DNA of 40,828 bases from Collinsella tanakaei (GCF_016900375.1 NZ_JACJKB010000018.1:1-40828); one strand, 5' to 3'; positions 1 to 8,846 are shown, counted from the stretch's first letter. The notes: generated by a model from the letters alone, not told the origin. A program made the numbers and translations.

Positions 1-126
1 CTCATCGGCGCTGCCCGCTGTATCCGGTTCTCAAGGTGCCCGCCGCGGGTGCTCGCCCGCGCGGCAGGGAGATATATTGCCACTCCCCGGGGGCGCCGGG
101 GGCGGGAATGTACGCATTCACGTGGT

Positions 127-1533
127 CTACACAAATGCCTCTTCTTCGAGGCGTGCGATCTGCCCGCCCGCTTCGAGCAACTCGTCGCGCTGCTCGAGGG
201 TGAACGCCTCCGCATATATACGTACCAGCGGTTCCGTGCCGCTCGGACGCAGCAGGAGCCACGACTCGTCGGCAAATTCCAGACGCAGGCCGTCCGCATG
301 GCTCACGCGCTCCGGCTTCTTGCCCCCGACGGTCCGCGGGTTCATGCCGGGAAGCATCGTCCTGAGCATCTCGACGTTCTCGTTCTGCATGCGGATATCG
401 CGGCGCGCATACCAGGTCTTTCCGAACTCGGCTTCGAGCTCCTCCACAAGCTGGCCCAAGGTCTTTCCGGAAACCGCCATCATCTCGCACAGCAGAAGGA
501 TCATCAGCAGGCCGTCGCGCTCCGGGAAATGATCGGGCATGCCGAAGCCTCCCGCCTCCTCGCCGCCAAGGAGCACGCCGCCCTTGCGCATCTCCTCACA
601 TATATGCTTGAAGCCGACCGGCTTGATCACATATTTGCAGTCCAGCGAGCGGGCGAGCCTGCGAGTGAGCAGCGACGACGCCGCCCCCAGCACGACACGG
701 CCCGAAAGCCCCCGATTCTCCACGAGATGCCACAGAATGAGACTGAGCAGCTTATGGGAGTTCACATAGGTGCCGTGCTCGTCGACCGCACCCAGGCGGT
801 CGGCATCGCCATCGCTGATTAGGCCGCAGCAGGCGCCGCATTCGACGACCGCCTGCTCGCACTCGTCCACCCACGGCTCGATAGGCTCGGGGCGCATATC
901 CGCCACGCCCTCGTCGTCGGTCCCATGGATCTCGGTCACCGTCACGCCGAGCGCGCCCAGCACCGCGGTCATCGAGCCACGGCCGGAGCCGTACATGGAG
1001 TCGTAAACCACATGCATGTGCGCGCGGGCGATCGCATCTCCGTCGACAAGCGAGACAAGCGCGTCGAAATACGGGGTCGCGAAATCGATCAGTTTGACGG
1101 GGCCGCGCACCTCGGTCGGATCCGGGTCGATGGCGTCCTCGATCTCGTCCATGAAATCGGAAGAAGCCGCCCCGCCGTCCGCCACGCGGAACTTCATACC
1201 GAGATAGTCGCTCGGATGATGGGAGCCGGTCACGATGATGCCGCCGCAAGCGCGCGGGTCGTGCGCGATCGACCACGAAAGGGCCGGGGTGGGAACGAAC
1301 CGATCGCTCAGCATGGCAACCAGTCCGTGGCCGGCGATGACGCGCGCAGCGAGCCCGGCGAACCGACCCGCTTCCGGACGCGTATCGAAACCTATATATA
1401 CGATGGCCCCGGGATTCGAACGCGCCCACAGCGACGCCACCGCATCCGCGACGCGAATCACGTTGTCCTCGGTGAACGCGCCGTCGCAGCGCGCCCTCCA
1501 GCCATCTGTGCCGAAGCGAATCAATCCGCCCAT
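127..1533 (-). CDS. Phosphoglucomutase/phosphomannomutase family protein
   Basis: Alpha-D-phosphohexomutase of 468 aa, which moves a phosphate between C1 and C6 of a hexose (or amino-hexose) phosphate in the cytoplasm. The N-terminal FGTDGWR motif follows within a few residues of the chosen ATG at 1533; an upstream ATG at 1581 would add 16 atypical residues. Seen: phosphoserine loop TGSHHPSDYLG with Ser about residue 104, metal-binding DGDADR at about 241-246, sugar-binding GGEEAGGFG, and C-terminal phosphate-binding RPSGTEPLVRIYAEA. All four family signatures are intact, so it should be active. The substrate (glucose, mannose or glucosamine phosphate) cannot be decided from sequence alone. 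It lies about 150 bases downstream of the methyltransferase gene on the same strand and may be co-transcribed. The 126 bases left of its stop show no gene. Confidence 0.92.
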   Translation of the reverse strand: MGGLIRFGTDGWRARCDGAFTEDNVIRVADAVASLWARSNPGAIVYIGFDTRPEAGRFAGLAARVIAGHGLVAMLSDRFVPTPALSWSIAHDPRACGGIIVTGSHHPSDYLGMKFRVADGGAASSDFMDEIEDAIDPDPTEVRGPVKLIDFATPYFDALVSLVDGDAIARAHMHVVYDSMYGSGRGSMTAVLGALGVTVTEIHGTDDEGVADMRPEPIEPWVDECEQAVVECGACCGLISDGDADRLGAVDEHGTYVNSHKLLSLILWHLVENRGLSGRVVLGAASSLLTRRLARSLDCKYVIKPVGFKHICEEMRKGGVLLGGEEAGGFGMPDHFPERDGLLMILLLCEMMAVSGKTLGQLVEELEAEFGKTWYARRDIRMQNENVEMLRTMLPGMNPRTVGGKKPERVSHADGLRLEFADESWLLLRPSGTEPLVRIYAEAFTLEQRDELLEAGGQIARLEEEAFV

Positions 1534-1685
1534 TACCTCAGCGCTCCCGTGCGCATCTGCGCAGAGTGGGTTGTATTTCATATGCTTTATGTCTATACCC
1601 CATGAGGCAGATGCCAGTCACCGTTCACGCGCTCAACAACAGCGCGCAGTGGCAGCGCGGCTCGCGTCATTCACGATGTCGTGAC

Positions 1686-2630
1686 CTACCTGCGGGCTCG
1701 CGCCTCAAGGCAGCCGGACAGAGCGCATGTGGTGCGCGGCCCCGTGCCGCAGCACCCGCCGACGATGAGCGCGCCATCGGCGCACCAACGCTCGCAGGCG
1801 GCCGCGAAATCGTCGGGAAGCTCATACCAGTGAAGCTGTCCCTCGTCATCGACCTGGGGGTCTCCCGCGTTGGGCCTCACCATGACGGGAACCGAGACCG
1901 CGCGGACCATGCGAGGCACAGCCGCCGTCGCTGCTTCGAGCGAGCAGCAGTTGACGCCGACGGCACGTGCGCCGTGGCTCTCGGCAAACATGCACGCCGC
2001 CTCGATGTTGAGGCCGTCTCCCAGCAGGTTTCCCTCATCGTCGATGGCATAGCTCACGAGCACGGGCATGCCGTCCGCCACGGACTGCACGGCCCCGAGT
2101 GCCGCCTCGAGCTCGCGCAGGGCGGTGAAGGTTTCGAGCACGATGCCGTGGCATCCGGCGTCGAGCAGCGCATACGCCTGCTCGCGATAGGCAGCTATCA
2201 CCGCGCGGTATTCAGGGGTATCATCCGCAAGCCACGAGATGCCGCAAGGACCCATGGAGCCAAGCGTACAGGGGGCGCCCGCATGCAGAGCGCATGCCAC
2301 GGCAGCGCGGTTCACGCGCTCCATGCCGGCCCGGACCTCGTCGCGCTCCAGCGCGGGTCCGGATGCCTGAAAGGTATTGGTGAGCATGATGTCGGCGCCG
2401 ACCGTCCGGTACATCCAGTGGATGCGCTCGACCTCATGCGGGTCGGCAACGTTCCAAAAGGCCGGAGGCACCTGCGCGGAACCCACCTGGCCTATGAGTT
2501 CCGAGCCCATAGGCCCCTGCATGAGCAGGGTGTCTTTGCCAAGATGCTCCTCGAGCCACGCCGTTCCCGCGCGGTCGAACCGCGCCGGATCGAATCGGTC
2601 CTGCGCAACGCTATGCTCGATTTCGCCCAA
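1686..2630 (-). CDS. Homocysteine S-methyltransferase family protein
   Basis: Cytoplasmic, zinc-dependent methyl transfer to homocysteine giving methionine; the donor could be S-methylmethionine as in MmuM. The 314-aa length matches the stand-alone family. Zinc ligands are visible as GVNCCS in the middle and GGCCGTGP near the C terminus; the N-terminal MQGPMGSEL corresponds to the usual DGAMGTEL. The start is placed at a TTG (codon at 2628-2630) because an AGGAG lies 6 bases upstream, inside the last codons of the repressor gene; this start leaves 2 bases between the two genes, implying translational coupling. An ORF opening at 2681 would overlap the repressor and add arginine-rich nonsense. 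Linkage to a metal regulator suggests metal-responsive control, which is inference. Confidence 0.88.
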   Translation of the reverse strand: MGEIEHSVAQDRFDPARFDRAGTAWLEEHLGKDTLLMQGPMGSELIGQVGSAQVPPAFWNVADPHEVERIHWMYRTVGADIMLTNTFQASGPALERDEVRAGMERVNRAAVACALHAGAPCTLGSMGPCGISWLADDTPEYRAVIAAYREQAYALLDAGCHGIVLETFTALRELEAALGAVQSVADGMPVLVSYAIDDEGNLLGDGLNIEAACMFAESHGARAVGVNCCSLEAATAAVPRMVRAVSVPVMVRPNAGDPQVDDEGQLHWYELPDDFAAACERWCADGALIVGGCCGTGPRTTCALSGCLEARARR

Positions 2631-2632
2631 CG

Positions 2633-3058
2633 CTACTCCTCGCCGACGACGATGCCCTGCTGCTCGAGATAGCCGAGCCAACGCTGCATGGTGTCTTCAG
2701 ACAAGGCGTGCTCCATCATGCACGCCTCCGCATCGGCGCGCTCGAAGGGAACGCCGAGCTCTTGGATGAGGAACGTGCGGATCAGGCGATGGCGATACCA
2801 TACCGCGCGGCCCAGATCTCTGCCCGCATCGGTGAGCACGACCTTGCCGTAATGGGACTGCTCAACCAGGCCCTGCTCCTTGAGCACCGTGACGGCCTTG
2901 TTGACCGACGCCTTAGAGACCTCGAGCTGCTGGGCGATATCGACCGAACGGATGCCCTCGCCCTGCGCGCCCTCCTGCTCAAGGCGGACCATGCACTCGA
3001 GGTAGTCCTCGTTCGCGACCGTCAGGTGAAGCTCACGCGAGATGTCGGTGGTTTCCAT
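2633..3058 (-). CDS. DtxR/MntR-family metal-dependent transcriptional repressor
   Basis: 141-aa metalloregulator: an N-terminal winged helix (helix-turn-helix about residues 38-60, with SVDIAQQLEVSKASVNKAV) followed by the metal-binding and dimerisation domain. It lacks the C-terminal SH3-like domain of DtxR/IdeR, so in length it matches MntR. Primary-site ligands can be read as D18 and E21 (EDYLE), H90 (WYRHR), C113, E116 and H117 (EACMMEH). D18 is MntR-like, while C113 sits where DtxR has its Cys ligand. The start at 3058 has GGGAGG 8 bases upstream; the ATG at 3100 is less likely. It is the first gene of the minus-strand cluster and divergent from pepT across 139 bases. Mn or Fe as effector cannot be settled. 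Confidence 0.9.
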   Translation of the reverse strand: METTDISRELHLTVANEDYLECMVRLEQEGAQGEGIRSVDIAQQLEVSKASVNKAVTVLKEQGLVEQSHYGKVVLTDAGRDLGRAVWYRHRLIRTFLIQELGVPFERADAEACMMEHALSEDTMQRWLGYLEQQGIVVGEE

Positions 3059-3197
3059 ATGCGTATCCTCCCGTCGTATCCACGGACAAGTGTAGCGCAT
3101 TCATCATGACCTTCGCGTCCTGTCCGCGTGCTAGAGTAACCGTGAAGTCACCACGCGCGTGCGCATGCGAACGCGCGCCATCCCGAAGGAGTAAGCC

Positions 3198-4445
3198 ATG
3201 TCCCATACCGAGCAGTCCGACGTTCTCGAGCGCTTCTTGCGCTACGTCAAGGTCAATACCCAGTCCAGCGATGCGGATTGCGACCGTGTGCCCTCGTCCG
3301 ACTGCCAGTTCGACCTTGCGAACCTGCTCGCCGACGAGCTTCGCGCCCTCGGCGCACTCGACGTGGAGGTCAGCGAGCACGCGTACGTCACCGCGCACAT
3401 CCCTGCGAGCAGCGGGTCGGAGGACAAGCCGGCGCTTGGACTGATCGCGCATCTCGACACCACCGAGGTGGCGCCCGGCGCGGGCGTGGCGCCGCATATC
3501 GTTCACTATAAGGGTGGCGACCTCGTGTGCGGCACGGTCGACGGCACCGACATCAAGATCGGTCCCGACAAGCTCCCCGCGCTCGATGCGCTCGTCGGCG
3601 AGGACCTGGTGTGCACGGACGGCCGCACGCTGCTCGGCGGCGACGACAAGGCGGGTATCGCCGAGATCATGGCGCTTGTCGCCCGCATCGCCGAGAACCC
3701 CGAGCTGCCGCATCCGCCGCTTGCCGTCTGCTTCTGCCCCGACGAGGAGATCGGCCACGGCGCCGAGCTGCTCGACATCCCCGCGTTCGGCTGCACCTAC
3801 GCCTACACCGTCGACGGCGGCCCCATCGGTGAGATCGAATGGGAGTGCTTCAACGCCTGCGAGGTCACAGTGACCTTCGACGGCTATTCCATCCACCCGG
3901 GCGATGCCAAGAACCGCATGGTCAACGCCACGAACCTGTTCTGCGAGTTCCACAACCTGCTCCCCGTTCCCGAGCGCCCCGAGCACACGGAGGGCTACGA
4001 GGGCTTCATCCATATCGAGGGCGTATCGTCCACGGTCACCCACGCCACCGCACGCTATATCGTGCGCGACCATGACGCTGCGCGCTTCCAGGCCAAAATC
4101 GACCTCATGCAGCGCGCCTGTGACTTCATGAACGCCCGTCTGGGCGAGCAGCGCGTCCACATGGACATCAAGCAGCAGTATCGCAACATGGCCGAGATCG
4201 TGGCCGATTACCCCGAGCTCATCGACACCGCGAAGATGGCGTTCGAGACGGTGGGCGTGACGCCGAACGTCCTGCCCATCCGCGGCGGCACCGATGGCGC
4301 CCAGCTCTCGTTCCGCGGCCTGCCGTGCCCCAACCTGTCCACCGGCGTCTACTGCTGCCACGGCGTGAACGAGTTCATCCCCGTCAGCTCCCTCGAGAAG
4401 ATGGTCGACGTGCTTGCCGAGCTTGTCGCCCGCTTCGCACACTAG
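3198..4445 (+). CDS. pepT: Peptidase T (tripeptide aminopeptidase)
   Basis: M20-family dinuclear zinc aminopeptidase removing the N-terminal residue of tripeptides in the cytoplasm. The 415-aa length matches PepT. Seen: LIAHLDTTEVAPG (first His/Asp metal pair), GGDDKAGIAEIMA (bridging Asp), CPDEEIGHG (catalytic and metal Glu pair), and the C-terminal GGTDGAQLS and NLSTGVYCCHGVNEF that carry the last ligand. The dimerisation lid domain lies between them at roughly residues 205-310. An AAGGAG ribosome site sits 8 bases before the ATG. The acyltransferase gene begins 6 bases after its stop, so the two are probably one transcript. Confidence 0.95.
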   Translation: MSHTEQSDVLERFLRYVKVNTQSSDADCDRVPSSDCQFDLANLLADELRALGALDVEVSEHAYVTAHIPASSGSEDKPALGLIAHLDTTEVAPGAGVAPHIVHYKGGDLVCGTVDGTDIKIGPDKLPALDALVGEDLVCTDGRTLLGGDDKAGIAEIMALVARIAENPELPHPPLAVCFCPDEEIGHGAELLDIPAFGCTYAYTVDGGPIGEIEWECFNACEVTVTFDGYSIHPGDAKNRMVNATNLFCEFHNLLPVPERPEHTEGYEGFIHIEGVSSTVTHATARYIVRDHDAARFQAKIDLMQRACDFMNARLGEQRVHMDIKQQYRNMAEIVADYPELIDTAKMAFETVGVTPNVLPIRGGTDGAQLSFRGLPCPNLSTGVYCCHGVNEFIPVSSLEKMVDVLAELVARFAH

Positions 4446-4451
4446 CGCGCC

Positions 4452-5627
4452 ATGGGCACCAAGGCCCCGCGCAACATCCGCATCGAGGCGCTGCGCCTGG
4501 TGGCGATCTGCTCTATCGCGATTTTCCACAGCTTCCAGCCGCTCTTCGCGCACATGACGGAGCTGATGGGCCCCGGTCTCGTTCCCGGCGCCGGCGACGC
4601 CGCCTCGCTTGTCGCGGCGACGCCGGCCGCCGCCGGCCTGCTGGGGTTCATCAACCTGTTCGGCGCCTACGGCAACTGCGTCTTCTTCGCGATCTCCGGA
4701 TTGTTCCTCATACCGAGCGCTGCGCGTGCATCGCGCGAAGCCGGCTATCTGCGCGACCAGCTGGCGCGCACGGCTCGACGCGCCGCCGTGATTCTGCTGT
4801 CCGTTGCCCTCTACGCAGCGGTCGCCCTCATCGTGAGCGCTCGGGTCGTACCGCTGCCTGGCGTTTCGCTCCACGAGACCGGGTGGCTGATCGGCGGGCT
4901 CGAGTTCATCTGGGTCTACCTCGCCATGCTGGTGATCACGCCCCTTATCGGCTGGCTCTGGGAGCGCTGCCGCGCGCGCGTCGGCCTCACCGCCCTCATC
5001 GTGGCGGCCATCTACCTCATCAACGCATACATCGCGTTCGTTTCACCGGGAAACGAGGTGCGCGGATTGCTCGAATGGCGCAAGCTCATGAGCGCGGCGA
5101 GCTATGGCGCGGCTTTCATTGCCGGAGGCGCCCTGAGCGATGTGCTCAGCAAGAAAGCCTTGAGCTATCGCGCTGCGACCGCTGCGCTCGCAGGAGCCGC
5201 GAGCCTTTCGCTCGTCGGAGAAATCTGGCTTGCCGCGAACGGACGAGGCGACCTGATGGTTGCGACCTCGTTCAAATCGACATCTGCCATCTCGTTTGTC
5301 CTGGCATGGCTGTCGCTCGCCGTTGCCGCGCATCCGGAGGCGCCGCGCAAAGACCATCCGATGGCGGCGCCGCTCATCACCCGTGCCGCCGGCTCCATCC
5401 TGGGCTTCTACATCGCCCAGTCTATGTTCTATGCGCTTTGGCGTCGGGCGGTCGATGCGCTCATGTCCCTCGCGTTTGCTGGCGGTTCCAGCTTCAGTAC
5501 AACGATCGGTGCCATCGACCTCGTTGCAGCGGGTATCGCCGGTAGCCTGGCGGTCGTTGCGATCCTGATTGCTGTCGATGCCCTCACGCGAATGCCCCTG
5601 CTGCGCCTGGTCCGCCTGCAAAGGTGA
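4452..5627 (+). CDS. Membrane acyltransferase, acyltransferase-3 family
   Basis: 391-aa polytopic membrane protein. The N-terminal RIEALRLVAICSIAIFH is the typical opening of acyltransferase-3 (OafA/YjiB-like) proteins; the His at its end is the proposed catalytic residue. About ten hydrophobic segments follow, including FGAYGNCVFFAISGLFL and HETGWLIGGLEFIWVY. Such enzymes transfer acetyl or succinyl groups to cell-surface sugars. No clear Shine-Dalgarno precedes the ATG, so translation probably depends on coupling to pepT, which ends 6 bases upstream. The substrate is unknown. It is followed by a long inverted repeat and a strong terminator. Confidence 0.82.
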   Translation: MGTKAPRNIRIEALRLVAICSIAIFHSFQPLFAHMTELMGPGLVPGAGDAASLVAATPAAAGLLGFINLFGAYGNCVFFAISGLFLIPSAARASREAGYLRDQLARTARRAAVILLSVALYAAVALIVSARVVPLPGVSLHETGWLIGGLEFIWVYLAMLVITPLIGWLWERCRARVGLTALIVAAIYLINAYIAFVSPGNEVRGLLEWRKLMSAASYGAAFIAGGALSDVLSKKALSYRAATAALAGAASLSLVGEIWLAANGRGDLMVATSFKSTSAISFVLAWLSLAVAAHPEAPRKDHPMAAPLITRAAGSILGFYIAQSMFYALWRRAVDALMSLAFAGGSSFSTTIGAIDLVAAGIAGSLAVVAILIAVDALTRMPLLRLVRLQR

Positions 5628-5643
5628 GTTTTTGGGTGCATGC

Positions 5644-5807
5644 AACTCCGGGGACGGCGGAAGCGGGGGGACGCGGTGAAATTTAGGGGACAGGCCCCAA
5701 ACGTTCATTGCAGTAAAGGTGAACCTGAAGAAAAGGCACCTAATGAATGCTTGGGGCCTGTCCCCTAAATTTCACCGCGTCCCCCCGCTTCCGCCGTCCC
5801 CGGAGTT
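5644..5807. repeat. Long snap-back inverted repeat
   Basis: The arms 5644-5700 and 5751-5807 are exact reverse complements over 57 bases and stay similar for 9 more bases inward (two mismatches); the loop is about 32 bases. The arms contain GGGGACAGGCCCCAA, a core also found at about 37.5, 38.2 and 38.75 kb. It lies between the convergent acyltransferase and LCP genes. No coding potential was seen. Confidence 0.92.
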
Positions 5808-5813
5808 GAAAGA

Positions 5814-5845
5814 GGGCGCGTGCCGGTTTTGGCACGCGCCCTTTT
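5814..5845. terminator. Bidirectional intrinsic terminator
   Basis: 11-bp GC-rich stem GGGCGCGTGCC / GGCACGCGCCC with a 6-base loop, followed by TTTT on the plus strand and flanked by A-rich sequence that gives a T-rich tail on the minus strand. It separates the convergent acyltransferase and LCP genes. Confidence 0.85.
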
Positions 5846-5854
5846 CTACTCTTC

Positions 5855-7039
5855 TCAGTACTCGTCTTCGGAGTATTCCTCTTCGGTGTACTCGCTATCC
5901 TCCTCGGAGGAGGAGCTGCTGGTTGTCGCCGTTCCGTACGCCCAGTCATCCGCCTCGTTGTTGGAGAGGTCGCCTGTCGTCGCGGACTCGCCGCCCGTGC
6001 CCATGGTCTGGGGACCCTGCGGGTCCTCGCCGGCGTTGACGCGCTCCATCATCTCCTCGAGCTCGTCCTCGTGGACGAACACGTAGCTCTGGCCGTCGAT
6101 CCAGGTGTCTTCGCCCGCCCAGGACGGGAGATTCGCCGTCCAGATGTTGTCGGTGTTCATGCCGCGCATTGCGTTCACGAGGCTGATGATGTCCTGAACG
6201 CTCATGTCGGTCACGACCATGCTGGACAGCGAGTCGACGATGCCCATGAGGTTGCCCACATCCATCTTGTTCAGAATGGTGTTGGCGAGCGCCGCCAGGA
6301 AGATGCGCTGATGGCGCATGCGGGTGTAGTCGCCGTCGGTATAGGCGCGCGAGCGGCAGAACGCAAGCGCCTGCTCGCCGTTGAGCGTCTGCAGGCCGGG
6401 CTCGATCACGAAGTCGGCCGCCTTCGGGTCGTCGATGCGATCGGGCACGTTCACCTCGACGCCGCCCAAGGCGTCGACGAGCTGCTGCATACCCTCGAAG
6501 TTGATCTCGGCGTAATGCGAGATCTTGATGTCGCACAGGTCGTTGACCGCCTCGACCATACCCTCGGCGCCATCGTACACGTGCGCCGCGTTGATCTTCA
6601 TCGTGGAGCCGTCGTACTCGATCTTGGTATCGCGCGGGATGGAGATCAGCGTGACCTCCTTCTCGGGTGCGTCGATGCGCGCGAGCACGATGGAGTCGGC
6701 ACGGTAGGAATCCTCGCCCGGACGTCCGTCGGTACCCAGCAGGAGCATGTAGAACGGCTCTCTGGTCACGTTGGAATCGACCAGCGTGAGGAGCAGGTCG
6801 GGAGTGATGATAGCACCGTTGTTAAGACGACCCGCGATGCTGGAGAACCATACGCCGGCAGCCGTGCCCACGCAGGCGAGCAGGGCGACAAGCGTCACCA
6901 CGATCACGCGGCGAATTCGCTTGCCGGTACGGCGCTGGCGGGCGCGCTCGGAATAGCGACCGACGTTCTCGCGGCTGTAGATGCGGCTCGCCGCGCCGGT
7001 ACTGAGGCGCCGTGCGTCCTGTACGGGTTTCTTCTTCAT
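5855..7039 (-). CDS. LytR-CpsA-Psr (LCP) family cell-wall polymer ligase
   Basis: 394 aa. LCP proteins transfer polyprenyl-phosphate-linked glycopolymers (teichoic acid, capsule) to peptidoglycan outside the membrane. Seen: a basic cytoplasmic N terminus, one membrane segment at about residues 44-66, then the LCP domain with LLLGTDGRPGEDSYRADSIVLARID, SIPRDT, FEGMQQLVDALGGVEV and LNGEQALAFCRSRAYTDGDYTRMRHQR, which carry the conserved Arg and Asp residues. The C-terminal roughly 45 residues are low-complexity and end in a Ser/Glu/Tyr-rich acidic tail. It starts 12 bases after the murA stop with an AGGT ribosome site, so it is the second gene of a murA-LCP wall operon. Confidence 0.93.
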   Translation of the reverse strand: MKKKPVQDARRLSTGAASRIYSRENVGRYSERARQRRTGKRIRRVIVVTLVALLACVGTAAGVWFSSIAGRLNNGAIITPDLLLTLVDSNVTREPFYMLLLGTDGRPGEDSYRADSIVLARIDAPEKEVTLISIPRDTKIEYDGSTMKINAAHVYDGAEGMVEAVNDLCDIKISHYAEINFEGMQQLVDALGGVEVNVPDRIDDPKAADFVIEPGLQTLNGEQALAFCRSRAYTDGDYTRMRHQRIFLAALANTILNKMDVGNLMGIVDSLSSMVVTDMSVQDIISLVNAMRGMNTDNIWTANLPSWAGEDTWIDGQSYVFVHEDELEEMMERVNAGEDPQGPQTMGTGGESATTGDLSNNEADDWAYGTATTSSSSSEEDSEYTEEEYSEDEY

Positions 7040-7051
7040 GCGGCTACCTGC

Positions 7052-8335
7052 TTAATCGTCAATGGGATCGGGAAGCGACACGCGCTCGACGGAGGCGCCG
7101 AGATGGATGAGCTTCTCGACGAAGTGCTCATAGCCGCGGTCGATGTGGTGGATGGCGGAAACCTCGGTACGCCCGTCGGCAACCAGACCGGCAACCACCA
7201 GGGCGGCGCCGCCGCGCAGGTCGGGAGAGACCACCTGGGCGCCGGAGAAGCCCTCCACGCCGTGGATCATGGCGTGATGGCTCTCGATGCGGATGTCCGC
7301 GCCCATGCGCACGAGCTCGGAGGCGAACATGAAGCGGTTCTCGAAGATGTTCTCGGTGATGACGGAACTGCCGTCGGCAAGCGCGGAAAGCACCATGGCC
7401 TGCGCCTGCATGTCGGTCGGGAAACCGGGGAACGGAAGCGTCTGGATGTCCACCGGGCGGATGCGGTCGACGCGATGCACGCGCACACCGCCGGAACCGC
7501 GGTCGATCTGGACGCCCATGAGCTCGAACTTCTTGAGCACCATACCGAGATGGCTCGCATTGAAGCCGGTGATCTCGATGCCGCCCTCGTCGGCCATGAG
7601 CGCGCCGGCGACGATGAAGGTACCCGCCTCGATGCGGTCGCCGATCACGCGGTGCGTGACGGGATGGAGCTCCTCGACGCCCTCGATCTGCACGACCGGG
7701 GAACCGGCGCCGGTGATCTTGGCGCCCATCTCGTTCAGCATGTTCGCGAGGTCGACAATCTCGGGCTCGCGGGCAGCGTTGTCGATGACGGTCGTGCCGC
7801 GGGCGCGGACGGCAGCCATGATGAGGTTCTCGGTGGCGCCGACGCTGGCGAACTCGAGCGTCACCGTGGAGCCGACAAGGCCGTCGGACGCATCGGCGTA
7901 GATGTAGCCGTGGTCGGTATCGAACTTCACCCCGAGGGCCTCGAGGCCGAGGATGTGCATGTCGATCTTGCGCGCGCCGAGGTTGCAGCCGCCCGGCATG
8001 GCGATCTTGGCGCGACCGCAGCGACCCAGCAGCGGGCCCATGACGGCGGTCGAGGCGCGCATCTTGGCGACGAGCTCGTAGGGAGCCTCCCACGAATGCA
8101 CCTCGGAGGTATCGATTGCCAGGCTGTGCTCGTCCACGACGTCGATCGTGGCGCCCAGCCGCTTGAGAACCTTGCCCATGACGTGAACATCCGAGATGTT
8201 CGGCACGTTCTCGAGAATGGTCTTGCCAGGGGCCAGCAGCGTTGCCGCCATCAGCTTGAGGGCCGAGTTCTTGGCTCCCGACACGTGGACCCGTCCGTTC
8301 AGGGCGTGTCCGCCTTCAACGCGAATGATATCCAA
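7052..8335 (-). CDS. murA: UDP-N-acetylglucosamine 1-carboxyvinyltransferase
   Basis: First committed step of peptidoglycan synthesis: transfer of enolpyruvate from PEP to UDP-GlcNAc in the cytoplasm. About 427 aa. The start is placed at a TTG (8333-8335) with AAGGGA 7 bases upstream; this gives the normal MDIIRVEGGHALNG opening and puts the catalytic Lys at residue 22 (SGAKNS), as in E. coli. A GTG at 8353 would add six residues and lacks a ribosome site. The PEP-binding cysteine is present in MPGGCNLGAR (about Cys117), which predicts fosfomycin sensitivity if uptake exists. Other landmarks are EGVEELHPVTHRVIGDRIEAGTF-type and PGFPTDMQAQ-type sequences. Downstream it is tightly linked to the LCP gene. 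Confidence 0.95.
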   Translation of the reverse strand: MDIIRVEGGHALNGRVHVSGAKNSALKLMAATLLAPGKTILENVPNISDVHVMGKVLKRLGATIDVVDEHSLAIDTSEVHSWEAPYELVAKMRASTAVMGPLLGRCGRAKIAMPGGCNLGARKIDMHILGLEALGVKFDTDHGYIYADASDGLVGSTVTLEFASVGATENLIMAAVRARGTTVIDNAAREPEIVDLANMLNEMGAKITGAGSPVVQIEGVEELHPVTHRVIGDRIEAGTFIVAGALMADEGGIEITGFNASHLGMVLKKFELMGVQIDRGSGGVRVHRVDRIRPVDIQTLPFPGFPTDMQAQAMVLSALADGSSVITENIFENRFMFASELVRMGADIRIESHHAMIHGVEGFSGAQVVSPDLRGGAALVVAGLVADGRTEVSAIHHIDRGYEHFVEKLIHLGASVERVSLPDPIDD

Positions 8336-8369
8336 GCGCGTTCCCTTCGCCACAACGCCGACATATGAA

Positions 8370-8401
8370 CATGCCCGGAAGCGAAAGGGCTCCCGGGCAT
8401 G
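8370..8401 (-). terminator. Hairpin at the end of the atp operon
   Basis: Stem CATGCCCGG(G) with a roughly 12-base loop and matching arm, read on the minus strand, 42 bases beyond the atpC stop and upstream of murA. The following T run is weak (TTCAT), so termination may be partial. Confidence 0.55.
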
Positions 8402-8442
8402 ATGTCGGTTCTATCGGTACCGCCCGCATGCAGCCCGTCGGG

Positions 8443-8841
8443 CTATGCGTCGAGCAGCAGTTTACACCATGCGATTTCATTATAGAGGTAGGCACGGTGT
8501 GCATCGTTCTCCGACAAAACGCTCAACTGGTCTTCAAAACCTTGAATCTTGGCTTGAAGCTCCTCGCGGTCGATGCCGGAGACATCGCGGGCACGGGTCG
8601 CCAGGACGATGATCTTGTCGCCGGTGATCTGCACGTAGCCGCCGGTCACCGCGAAGGTGCGGTCAACCTGGCCCATGCGCTCGTCGCACACGCGCACGTA
8701 GCCCGGCGCGATGGTGCTGATCTCGCTCGCATGCAGCGGCGCGATGCCCACCTGGCCGTCGGTGGTGGGGACGGTCACGAAGGCCGCCTCGCCGTCGAAG
8801 GGGCACGAATCGGGGCAGACGATGCGCAGTTTCATGGCCAT
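8443..8841 (-). CDS. atpC: ATP synthase F1 epsilon subunit
   Basis: 132-aa central-stalk subunit, with an N-terminal beta-sandwich (LRIVCPDSCPFDGEAAFVTV, then GQVGIAPLHASEIS) and a short C-terminal helical pair (SGIDREELQAKIQGFEDQL). It couples c-ring rotation to F1 and usually restrains ATP hydrolysis. The start at 8841 has GGAGG 10 bases upstream; a second ATG two codons later is possible. It begins 5 bases after the atpD stop and is the last gene of the operon. Confidence 0.93.
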   Translation of the reverse strand: MAMKLRIVCPDSCPFDGEAAFVTVPTTDGQVGIAPLHASEISTIAPGYVRVCDERMGQVDRTFAVTGGYVQITGDKIIVLATRARDVSGIDREELQAKIQGFEDQLSVLSENDAHRAYLYNEIAWCKLLLDA

Positions 8842-8846
8842 GGCGA

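Noticed and set aside
1-126. Possible start of a minus-strand gene at CAT (3-5)
   Set aside because: No ribosome site upstream and only one codon is visible; nothing else is recognisable in the first 126 bases.
1400-1440. tRNA T-arm-like sequence GTTCGAATCCCGGGGCCA on the minus strand
   Set aside because: It lies inside the conserved phosphohexomutase frame, and no acceptor, D or anticodon arms surround it.
3033-4874. 613-codon open frame on the minus strand opposite pepT
   Set aside because: Shadow of pepT and the acyltransferase gene: Asp/Val/Gly/Ala-rich composition, no motifs; the plus strand encodes intact PepT.
6071-8368. 765-codon plus-strand frame over murA and the LCP gene
   Set aside because: Antisense frame of two well-identified genes; His/Asp/Val/Gly-rich with no domains.
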